Made by a program: the position numbers and the translations under genes. A stretch of 64,000 nt of DNA from JABDIY01 sp963803845 (lineage in GTDB: Bacteria > Actinomycetota > Acidimicrobiia > Acidimicrobiales > SZUA-35). This document shows positions 50,209 to 57,264 of this stretch, piece after piece. The stretch covers positions 434,001-498,000 of the forward strand of contig CAWDNZ010000004.1 of assembly GCA_963803845.1 (NCBI GenBank). Reading direction: 5' to 3'. The first letter of the stretch is position 1, and each line of letters begins with the position of its first letter. Under the pieces are notes generated by a model. It worked only from the letters and a program-made list of their open reading frames with translations. It was not told the origin of the DNA and did not search any database.

Positions 50209-51215
50209 GGTTGTTCCACCGTGAGGACTTGCCCTGAGGCGAGCACCTGGACCGATTGCCAGATCTCCGCGTCAAGTTCTACCGACTGCGCCGCTGTCAC
50301 GGTAGATCCCGGCAAACGGGCCCCGGGCTGGGATTCAACGGACTCAGCGAGGCTGCGCAACCGATCGTAGAAGACCTCGCCGCTGAAGGCGGCCGGATCG
50401 ATCACCAGGTAGAATTGACCAAGATCATGAGGTGGCCCCTCAGGGGTCTTCAAGGGCGGGACCGTGCTACTCAACCGGGAGCCCGTCAACGCTGCGGCCA
50501 GAATCTCCACCATCAAGGAGATCCCATATCCCTTGTATCCGCCGGCCGAGACCAGCGAACCCGCCAGAGCAGCCGTGGGATCGGTGGTGCTCTTTCCCAT
50601 TTCGTCGAGGGCCCATCCTTCGGGAATCGATTCACCAGCGGCCTTGGCCATTGTGATCTTCCCGAGCGCTACAACGCTGGTGCTGAAATCGAACTGAAAG
50701 GCCACTCCCCCAGCACCGTCGGGAACCGCCATCGCAATAGGGTTGGTCCCCAGCACCGGCACCGAGCCGCCCGGCGGAGCGACGTAGGGCGTGGCATTAG
50801 TAGCACCGATGGCTAGGAAGCCGGCCTCGGCAAACTGCTCGGTGAAATAGCCCAGCGAGGTACAGGTATGGGTGTGTTCGACCGAGAAGCCGCAGATCCC
50901 GTTGACCGTTGCGGATTCTTTTGCGGCAGCGAAGCCGGCAGCGAACGCTTGCTGGGCAAATCCAAATCCGCCATCCACCCGCACGGCGCCAGGTCGCTCG
51001 ATCCTCACCTCGGGCGTCGCAGAACCGTCGACGCGACCGGTGCGAAGCTGCTGACAGTAACTCTCCAAGTAGTAAAGCCCACAGATCTTGTTCCCTCTTG
51101 CCTCCGCCGTCCTCACGGCCCGCGCCACGTTGACCGCAACAGCCTCGGTCGCCCCGTGACGGACCAATGCCCGCTTGGTGGCGTCTTCTATGTCGTCGAG
51201 TGCGATTACGGGCAT
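50205..51215 (-). CDS. Ldh-family (malate/L-lactate/ureidoglycolate) oxidoreductase
   Basis: A 336-residue NAD(P)-dependent dehydrogenase of the MDH/LDH type II family, unrelated to classical lactate dehydrogenases. VARAVRTAEARGNKICGLYY, SVEHTHTCTSLGYFTEQFAE, GTNPIAMAVP and AGGYKGYGISLMVEILAAAL match the family. The exact substrate (malate, sulfolactate, ureidoglycolate or other) cannot be deduced. ATG 51215 lies 6 nt behind TACGGT; the upstream in-frame start at 51278 is rejected for that reason. Confidence 0.85.
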   Translation of the reverse strand: MPVIALDDIEDATKRALVRHGATEAVAVNVARAVRTAEARGNKICGLYYLESYCQQLRTGRVDGSATPEVRIERPGAVRVDGGFGFAQQAFAAGFAAAKESATVNGICGFSVEHTHTCTSLGYFTEQFAEAGFLAIGATNATPYVAPPGGSVPVLGTNPIAMAVPDGAGGVAFQFDFSTSVVALGKITMAKAAGESIPEGWALDEMGKSTTDPTAALAGSLVSAGGYKGYGISLMVEILAAALTGSRLSSTVPPLKTPEGPPHDLGQFYLVIDPAAFSGEVFYDRLRSLAESVESQPGARLPGSTVTAAQSVELDAEIWQSVQVLASGQVLTVEQP

Positions 51216-51221
51216 AGGAGC

Positions 51222-51227
51222 ACCGTA
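51222..51227 (-). promoter_or_regulatory. -10 box of the Ldh-permease operon
   Basis: TACGGT on the minus strand, 6 nt before ATG 51215. Confidence 0.4.
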
Positions 51228-51728
51228 GCCCGAACGATTTGGCCGGTGGCTGGTCGACTCACTCGAACAAGAAAGCAAAGGGGTCCACTGAATTCGGTTC
51301 GGAGGCGCGATTGGAGAAGAAACTCAGAGATCAGCGTTCTCACCAGACCACGACCACGTCCCCTGAACAGGTTAAACACCTTCGGCCGGGCATCACGGCT
51401 TGCCTTCACGTCACAATGTTGCGAACTCGTGACGGCGAGAATCCTCGCCGCCCACCTCGCCTCTGACTTCTCAGAGCGCTAAGACAACCGCTTTCTGAAA
51501 GGGAAAACCACGGAACGCGGGCAAACTGTCGCCAAGTGTGACAACTAGGTGAGACCGGTGGCACACAGCGTGGGGCACCAATACGTTTCGAGCTTCGACC
51601 AGCCTCTCCGTGTACAGGGCGTACTGACCTCCCCGGAGGACTGACGAGGTGAATTCGATGTCATCCGCCTTCGCAAAAGGGGGTGACGACACGACCCCAC
51701 CCACGAAGTCATCAATGGAGGAAGTTCA
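51228..51728. other. Long intergenic region before the collagen-like gene
   Basis: About 500 nt with no convincing gene; short ORFs on both strands have no recognisable features. It contains a 7-bp hairpin CGGCGAG-AATC-CTCGCCG at 51433-51450 and a long presumed 5' region ending with GGAGGAAG 5 nt before ATG 51729. Unlike most genes here, the collagen-like gene therefore has a true leader and ribosome binding site. Confidence 0.4.
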
Positions 51729-53549
51729 ATGGGAGTACCAATGAAGCGTCTCGAGCTGAGGCGACGATCGCTACGTCTAGCGATTGCATGTATTGCAACG
51801 ATTGCAGTCACCACATCGTTCGGGGTCGGAGTTGCCGACGCCGCCACGCTGAATGCACCGATTCCGTGGACGAGCGACGTGACGTCCACGAGTTTCAATG
51901 TCAACATCTCCACCACGCCGAATCCTTGTGCGGGATATCTGTTCGAGATTCATGCGCTGCCGCAGGGGAGCTTCGTCACTCGGTCATCAGGAAGCGAGTG
52001 CCGGACCTACCACCAGATCCCGGTGTCCAATCTCAACCCATGCCAGCTGTACCAAGTGACGGTGCTCGTTCATAAGGACGGCGCCACCTCCGACATTCGC
52101 CGCACCAACACCTACACCCTCTGCGAAGAGCCCCAGCCCGAGGTGGTGGAAGGACCTCAGGGACCTCAGGGACCTCCCGGTCCGCCCGGTCCGCCCGGAG
52201 CGCCAGGGCCAGCTGGGCCGACTGGAGCTACAGGCGCAACCGGAGCCACAGGAGCACCCGGGACCGAGGGACCCGCCGGTCCGGCCGGGGCAGCCGGTGA
52301 GACGGGCGCCGTTGGTGCAACCGGACCCCCAGGAGCCACCGGTGCAGCCGGCACCCAAGGCGAAACCGGACCCCCAGGAGCCACAGGACCAGCCGGCACC
52401 CAAGGCGAAACCGGACCCCCAGGAGCCACAGGACCAGCCGGAGCCCAAGGCGAACACGGCGAAACCGGACCCCCAGGAGCCACTGGACAAACCGGCGCCA
52501 CCGGTGCAACCGGGGCAACCGGTGCGGAGGGCACCCCAGGCGAACGCGGCGAAACCGGACCCCCAGGAGCTGCCGGTGCAGCCGGCACCCAAGGCGAAAC
52601 CGGACCCCCAGGAGCCACCGGTGCAGCCGGAGCCCAAGGCGAACCAGGCGAAACCGGACCCGCAGGAGCTACCGGTGCAGCCGGAGCCCAAGGCGAACGC
52701 GGCGAAACCGGACCCCCAGGAGCTACCGGTGCAGCCGGAGCCCAAGGCGAACCAGGCGAAACCGGACCCGCAGGAGCTACTGGTGCAGCCGGAGCCCAAG
52801 GCGAACCAGGCGAAACCGGACCCCCAGGAGCCACCGGAGCAGCCGGCACCCCAGGCGAAACCGGACCCCCAGGAGCAACCGGAGCTACCGGTGCAGCCGG
52901 AGCCCAAGGCGAAACCGGACCCCCAGGAGTTACCGGTGCAGCCGGAGCCCAAGGCGAACGCGGCGAAACCGGACCCGCAGGAGCAGCCGGAGCCCAAGGC
53001 GAACGCGGCGAAACCGGACCCCCAGGAGCTACCGGTGCAGCCGGAGCCCAAGGCGAACCAGGCGAAACCGGACCCCCAGGAGCTACTGGACAAACCGGCG
53101 CCACTGGTGCAACCGGGGCAACCGGTGCAGCCGGAGCCCAAGGCGAACGCGGCGCAACCGGAGCCCAAGGCGCGCAGGGAACTCCGGGCGCACCAGGAGC
53201 CCAGGGTGAACGCGGACTGCAAGGTGAACGCGGTCTGCAAGGTCAGCCCGGTGCGCCGGGCATTCAAGGGGTACCCGGCGAGCAAGGTATCCAGGGTCCT
53301 TCCGGGATCCTGGGGATCTATGGCCGCAACGTCACCAGCAACCGGAGCACCACTGCATTCTGCGACGAGGGCGACCTGGCCGTTGGCGGTGGTTATGCCA
53401 CTGACCGAGAGGTCGTCCTCAACGTCTCAGCGAGCCGACCCGCGGGGATCAGCGGATGGCAGGTCGTTGCGACCACCGGAACGAGCGTGGCTTACACCAT
53501 CTATGTCACGTGCGTTGACATTCCGGAGCCTGTGGCAACTCTCAGTTAG
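51729..53549 (+). CDS. Secreted collagen-like protein
   Basis: A 606-residue protein. A Sec signal peptide (RRRSLRLAIACIATIAV, cleavage near VADA-A, about residue 38) precedes a beta-rich N-terminal domain (about 39-138) with four Cys that resembles an Ig/FN3 fold. Residues 142 to about 534 are some 130 uninterrupted Gly-X-Y triplets, rich in GATGAAGAQGE, GERGETGPPG and GPPGPPGPP, with many Glu/Arg/Thr in X and Y that can stabilise a triple helix without hydroxyproline. A C-terminal beta domain of about 70 residues with two Cys may act as the trimerisation unit. No sortase or membrane anchor, so it is released or non-covalently bound. Confidence 0.92.
   Translation: MGVPMKRLELRRRSLRLAIACIATIAVTTSFGVGVADAATLNAPIPWTSDVTSTSFNVNISTTPNPCAGYLFEIHALPQGSFVTRSSGSECRTYHQIPVSNLNPCQLYQVTVLVHKDGATSDIRRTNTYTLCEEPQPEVVEGPQGPQGPPGPPGPPGAPGPAGPTGATGATGATGAPGTEGPAGPAGAAGETGAVGATGPPGATGAAGTQGETGPPGATGPAGTQGETGPPGATGPAGAQGEHGETGPPGATGQTGATGATGATGAEGTPGERGETGPPGAAGAAGTQGETGPPGATGAAGAQGEPGETGPAGATGAAGAQGERGETGPPGATGAAGAQGEPGETGPAGATGAAGAQGEPGETGPPGATGAAGTPGETGPPGATGATGAAGAQGETGPPGVTGAAGAQGERGETGPAGAAGAQGERGETGPPGATGAAGAQGEPGETGPPGATGQTGATGATGATGAAGAQGERGATGAQGAQGTPGAPGAQGERGLQGERGLQGQPGAPGIQGVPGEQGIQGPSGILGIYGRNVTSNRSTTAFCDEGDLAVGGGYATDREVVLNVSASRPAGISGWQVVATTGTSVAYTIYVTCVDIPEPVATLS
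52152..53324 (+). repeat. DNA-level repeats encoding Gly-X-Y tracts
   Basis: The collagen region is built from near-identical modules of about 27, 36 and 45 bp (for example GGCGAAACCGGACCCCCAGG, which recurs roughly ten times). The near identity at synonymous positions indicates recent expansion or homogenisation by slippage or recombination. All lengths are multiples of nine or three, so the triplet phase is kept. Confidence 0.85.
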
Positions 53550-54207
53550 CACCCATCAATGAAGAGAGTTGAAAGGACCCGTCGCCACGACGGGTCCTTT
53601 CAATTTTCAGCTCACTTCTGGTGACTACCTCGGCCAACCATCGCTGGGTGGCTCGGGGGGATCGCAATCGGGCAACCGCAAGGTGCTGGTTCTCGAGAGC
53701 GGCGAACAACTTTGGATACTCCCGTCGTTGACCGGCGTGAGAGCGGAGCGCTGTGAGCACTCCCTTGGCCGCCGCAACTAGCTGTTTGGGAAGGCCGGCC
53801 TTGTCACCGGATTCGAACGCCGATGACTGAAGTGACGAAGCCCGGCCGCGGGCCCGGCGAGCCAAGCGCCAGAGGCTTACGGCCAAGGGATAGTCCAGCC
53901 AAATGATCGTGTCGGCCCGAGGCCACACCAAGTCCCGCACGGCGCTTTTGTTCCCGTCGGTTACCCACCGTTCGCCGGCGATCGCTTCAGTGGTCCGATC
54001 TCGGAGTACATCCAGAGGAGCGGTAGAGAAGTCCGGGCCGAAATACAGCGAGTCCAACTCCACATGCTTCACTCCCAGCGCCGAGGCCACTTCTCGGGCC
54101 AGCGTGGTCTTTCCCGACCCGGTTCGACCTACGATGACGACCCGATCGCAACCGACGAGTGATGAACCGGGGTCTCGCCCCGCCGAGTTCTCACGAATTT
54201 CTGCCAT
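53542..54207 (-). CDS. P-loop NTPase, adenylate-kinase/FlaR-like
   Basis: A 221-residue P-loop protein. Walker A VVIVGRTGSGKTTLAREVAS is followed by VKHVELDSLYFGPDF and ERWVTDGNKSAVRDLVWPRA, then DTIIWLDYPLAVSLWRLARR, typical of the small kinase-like 'topology modulation' (FlaR-like) or adenylate-kinase-related family. Substrate unknown. ATG 54207 is preferred to a TTG at 54222. The 3' end overlaps the stop of the collagen gene, and its terminator hairpin lies inside this coding sequence. Confidence 0.75.
   Translation of the reverse strand: MAEIRENSAGRDPGSSLVGCDRVVIVGRTGSGKTTLAREVASALGVKHVELDSLYFGPDFSTAPLDVLRDRTTEAIAGERWVTDGNKSAVRDLVWPRADTIIWLDYPLAVSLWRLARRARGRASSLQSSAFESGDKAGLPKQLVAAAKGVLTALRSHAGQRREYPKLFAALENQHLAVARLRSPRATQRWLAEVVTRSELKIERTRRGDGSFQLSSLMGAN
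53571..53607 (+). terminator. Strong rho-independent terminator of the collagen-like gene
   Basis: A perfect 14-bp stem (GAAAGGACCCGTCG at 53571-53584 with CGACGGGTCCTTTC at 53588-53601), a CCA loop and AATTTT. It lies 22 nt after the collagen stop, within the convergent P-loop gene, whose last codons are written in the hairpin. Confidence 0.85.
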
Positions 54208-54323
54208 ACCTACTCCCGTCAAGACCTGCGTCCGACCACGAGGTTAGGCCGGAGCTTTGCCAGGGACTACCGAAGAGGTTGATCTGCCCGAGCGCCGATC
54301 CATCGCGCTTCTACTCGTCGATG

Positions 54324-54698
54324 TCAGCGGAGATCGATTCCCAAATAGCGGGTGTGCTCCAGAGGCTCGTCAACGTACGGCGCAATGGGAGTACAACCGA
54401 TCGACTCATACAGTGCCACGGCCTCGTGCATCACCGGCAACGTGTTCAGAACGATTTGACCGAATCTGGCGACAGCCGCTTCCTCGAGGACTCGCTCGAG
54501 GAGTGAACGCCCGAGCCCGGTCCTCCGCGCCGCGCCGTGAACGAACAATCGGCGAATCTCGCCGGTGAGCACCCCGTTCGGGAATCCGAGCGATCGCAAA
54601 CCAACACAACCGAGCTGCTTGCCGTCCCGATCGGTGGCCAACAGCAGAAAGCCCGGTGACTGGTAGACCGTTGCGAGTTGGACCAACTCGTCTCGCAT
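54324..54698 (-). CDS. GNAT-family N-acetyltransferase (open part)
   Basis: 124 residues from ATG 54698 carry the GNAT core: LLLATDRDGKQLGCVGLRSL, the acetyl-CoA loop EIRRLFVHGAARRTGLGRSL and the C-terminal ALYESIGCTPIAPY. The first strand and helix of the fold are missing from this frame, but they are encoded directly upstream in the same frame, separated by a TGA (next entry). The protein as read from 54698 would be N-terminally truncated, perhaps made by re-initiation 9 nt after the stop. Confidence 0.75.
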   Translation of the reverse strand: MRDELVQLATVYQSPGFLLLATDRDGKQLGCVGLRSLGFPNGVLTGEIRRLFVHGAARRTGLGRSLLERVLEEAAVARFGQIVLNTLPVMHEAVALYESIGCTPIAPYVDEPLEHTRYLGIDLR

Positions 54699-54824
54699 GT
54701 CGTTGAATCAGGGACAGATATCGGTGCCTTGGAGCAAGCGCTCCACTCCCCGCTGGTACTCGCCGAAGAGTCGGCGGATCACGCGGCGCTCAGAGTCATC
54801 GACGACCTTCTCAATGCGGACCAC
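54699..54824 (-). other. 5' extension of the GNAT gene, interrupted by an in-frame TGA
   Basis: GTG 54824, 6 nt behind a TAATCT box, starts a frame in phase with the GNAT gene. It reads VRIEKVVDDSERRVIRRL, FGEYQRGVERLLQGTDICP, then TGA at 54708-54710, then FNDMRDELVQLAT in the open part. This is the expected beta1-alpha1 of GNAT enzymes. A single substitution, real or technical, created the stop; selenocysteine use has no support here. Confidence 0.65.
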
Positions 54825-54830
54825 TAGCTC

Positions 54831-54836
54831 AGATTA
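54831..54836 (-). promoter_or_regulatory. -10 box of the GNAT gene
   Basis: TAATCT on the minus strand, 6 nt before GTG 54824. Its spacing equals that at many other genes of the window and supports the long form of the GNAT gene. Confidence 0.45.
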
Positions 54837-54935
54837 CTCGGCAGCTCGGCCTCCACGAGGTCTCCGTGCCGCGTTCACATTCTGTGCACACCTGACATTC
54901 ATGATGATTCCTACACCAACAAAAAGGAGATTGAA

Positions 54936-55289
54936 ATGTTCCGCTATGCCTTCCGACGCTTCCCACTTCGGGTGTTCGGGCTCGTGGCCCTAGCTTTCGT
55001 ATTGATAAACACCCTCGGCGGTCTGTTTGGAACCACACTCACTGCGGGTTTGGGCATGGTCCTGTTCCTCCCGATCTTTCTCTTCAAGATCTTCTTTGTC
55101 TTCATGTTGTTCCGGTTCATGATGGCATTCGTCGGCGGATACGGACCCGGTCGCCCGTGTGGCCATCGCCGCACGATGGGTCGTGAGCCAAAGCCGCAAG
55201 CCGAGCCAACGAAGGAAGAGGCCGAGTGGCGTGAACATGTTCGTCGTGCCCGCCGAGAGCTGGACGATCTGTTTCCCGACACCGAGTGA
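54936..55289 (+). CDS. Small membrane protein upstream of an OmpR-type system
   Basis: 117 residues with AAAAAGGAGA before the ATG. Two hydrophobic segments (RVFGLVALAFVLINTLGGLF and LGMVLFLPIFLFKIFFVFML, Phe-rich) are followed by a charged cytoplasmic tail of about 45 residues (EEAEWREHVRRARRELDDLF). It lies directly before the response regulator and may be part of its sensing unit or a regulated stress protein. Family not recognised. Confidence 0.65.
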   Translation: MFRYAFRRFPLRVFGLVALAFVLINTLGGLFGTTLTAGLGMVLFLPIFLFKIFFVFMLFRFMMAFVGGYGPGRPCGHRRTMGREPKPQAEPTKEEAEWREHVRRARRELDDLFPDTE

Positions 55290-55333
55290 TTCATCGGATG
55301 ACCGAGGTCGGTGGGCTGTGCGAAACTAAGCGC

Positions 55334-56017
55334 ATGGCAACCGTCCTCGTGGTCGATGACGAGCCACGAATTGCGAGCGTGGTGAAGGACTATTTAGTCC
55401 AGGCCGGCTACGACGTTCTGCTTGCGGCCGACGGCGGAACCGCATTGACGGTTCTGGCCAGCCATGCTCCCGACCTTGTCGTCCTCGATCTTGGCCTCCC
55501 GGATCTTGATGGACTCGACGTGATCCGGAAGATTCGGGAGACATCCGGCGTGCCGATCGTGATCCTGACCGCACGAAGCGACGAGACGGACAAAGTGGTC
55601 GGCCTCGAGCTCGGTGGCGACGACTACGTGGTGAAACCGTTCGGACCAAAAGAATTGGTGGCTCGGATTCGAGCCCTTCTTCGCAGAATCGACACGGAAG
55701 CGAACGGGAACCAGACCGAGGTGAGGATCGGGGAGGTCGTCATCGATCCGAGGAAGATGACTGTGGAACGGGATGGTCAGGAAGTGGAGTTCACGGCGAC
55801 CGAGTTTCGAATCGTCGAGGTCCTTACCGGCCAGCCGGGGAGAGTGTTCACTCGGGGCCAACTGTTAGACGCTGTACATGGCGTGAGCTTCGAGTCATAC
55901 GAGCGGGCAATCGACGCTCACATCAAGAACATCCGGCGCAAACTTGAACCCGAGGCCGGCACTCCCCGGTACGTCTTGACGGTTCACGGTGTCGGCTACA
56001 AGTTTGCCGATGCATAG
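55334..56017 (+). CDS. OmpR/PhoB-family response regulator
   Basis: A 227-residue regulator with a full receiver (VVDDEPR acidic pair, phosphorylation site in LVVLDLGLPDLDGL, Lys in YVVKPFG) and a winged-helix output domain (FTATEFRIVEVLTGQPGRVF, then AIDAHIKNIRRKLEPEAG and YVLTVHGVGYKF). The frame is open from GTG 55286, overlapping the small membrane protein; ATG 55334 gives the standard start MATVLVVDDEP. Overlaps the kinase gene by 8 nt. Confidence 0.9.
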   Translation: MATVLVVDDEPRIASVVKDYLVQAGYDVLLAADGGTALTVLASHAPDLVVLDLGLPDLDGLDVIRKIRETSGVPIVILTARSDETDKVVGLELGGDDYVVKPFGPKELVARIRALLRRIDTEANGNQTEVRIGEVVIDPRKMTVERDGQEVEFTATEFRIVEVLTGQPGRVFTRGQLLDAVHGVSFESYERAIDAHIKNIRRKLEPEAGTPRYVLTVHGVGYKFADA

Positions 56018-57128
56018 GCCAGGCGGGTGGTTCGGCACCGCTTCCCGCCCACCCCACTGGTGGCCCGAAGGGGAAAGGTTTCCGCCCAGATCCTCAGAGC
56101 GCCCAGCATGGTTGGAGATCAGACGCCGAGTGATTCGAGTCGTCTTTCTTGTTGGTGCAATCTTCCTTGCGCTTCCCGTGACTGTTGCGTTGTTGCTCGT
56201 CGGAAAGGTCGGGGGCAGTGCCGCGGTAACCATCGTGGTGGTCTTTTGGGCGGCGGCATTTCTACTTCTTATCATCGGGGGAAGACTCGCGGTTCGATCA
56301 TTCAAACCGATGAGGGAACTCGTCGAGACCACCGGAAGACTCGCCGAGGGCGACTACGGCGCCCGAGTTCAGGAGGAGGGCCCCAGGGCTCTTCGGCCTG
56401 TGATCCGCTCTCTCAACATGATGGCCGAACGACTCGAAGCATCGGATGTCCTGCGGCAACAACTGTTGGCCGATGTGGGCCACGAATTACGAACCCCCTT
56501 GACCGTGATCCGTGCCAGTCTCGAAGCGATTGCAGACGGCGTTCGAGTGATCGATCAAGACGAAATGACCGCTCTCCTCGGCGACGTTCAATTGATGGAG
56601 CGCCTATTGGATGACCTGCGCACGTTGAGCTCGGCCGAGGCTGGCGTTCTCAAACTGCACAAGGAACCATTTGACGTTTTGCGCCTCTCGACCGAAACCG
56701 CCGAGGGTTTCATGACGCGGGCCCGGGAGGCAGGCGTGGGTATCCACGTTCGTCAAACCTCTCCGTCTCCCGGACCCATCGAACTCCATGCTGACCCTGT
56801 TCGAGTCAAGGAAGTGTTGAACAACCTGATCGCCAATGCGCTTCGGGCAACGATGGCCCGCGGATCGATCACGATTGGGGTTGAACAGCCCTCAAACGAC
56901 GAGGTGATCATCACCGTTTCTGACGACGGGATCGGGATGAGCGAGGATGAGCGATCACATGCCTTCGAACGGTTCCACAAGGGACCAACATCCGATGGCA
57001 GTGGACTGGGCCTGACGATCAGTAAGAATCTGGTCGAAGCCCACAATGGCAGTATCGAGATCGAGACTCAGCCGGACACGGGAACTACGGTCACGGTTCG
57101 CCTACCGAGCGAGCTACCCGGAAATTAG
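56010..57128 (+). CDS. Sensor histidine kinase, partner of the OmpR-type regulator
   Basis: A 372-residue classical kinase. Two membrane helices (VIRVVFLVGAIFLALPVTVA; AVTIVVVFWAAAFLLLIIGG) with almost no periplasmic loop, then HAMP (about 95-145), HisKA with the phospho-accepting His in LLADVGHELRTPLTVI, and HATPase_c (LNNLIANALRATM, VSDDGIGM, GSGLGLTISK). It is complete. The short extracytoplasmic part suggests sensing within the membrane, perhaps with the small membrane protein at 54936. Start ATG 56010; GTG 55989 is possible. Confidence 0.9.
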   Translation: MHRPGGWFGTASRPPHWWPEGERFPPRSSERPAWLEIRRRVIRVVFLVGAIFLALPVTVALLLVGKVGGSAAVTIVVVFWAAAFLLLIIGGRLAVRSFKPMRELVETTGRLAEGDYGARVQEEGPRALRPVIRSLNMMAERLEASDVLRQQLLADVGHELRTPLTVIRASLEAIADGVRVIDQDEMTALLGDVQLMERLLDDLRTLSSAEAGVLKLHKEPFDVLRLSTETAEGFMTRAREAGVGIHVRQTSPSPGPIELHADPVRVKEVLNNLIANALRATMARGSITIGVEQPSNDEVIITVSDDGIGMSEDERSHAFERFHKGPTSDGSGLGLTISKNLVEAHNGSIEIETQPDTGTTVTVRLPSELPGN

Positions 57129-57264
57129 ACGGCCGTGTAAGGGGGGCCGAGCGTCCGCTGTCCTCCAACGATTCACCGCTCGACTCCGAATCAAAGATCC
57201 AATCCAGACGATCTCCGGTCATGCTTCGATCACCAACCAAGAGACACCGCTGAGAGTATTGACA

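Noticed and set aside
51987..53285. Long antisense and alternate-frame ORFs across the collagen-like gene (Cys/Gly/Ser-rich and Pro/Lys-rich)
   Set aside because: They are frames of the GC-rich repeat read out of phase or on the other strand; the plus-strand Gly-X-Y frame with signal peptide and terminator explains the region.
54708..54710. TGA as a selenocysteine codon in the GNAT gene
   Set aside because: GNAT enzymes do not use a redox residue here, and I see no SECIS-like hairpin or sel genes; a nonsense change or sequencing error is simpler.
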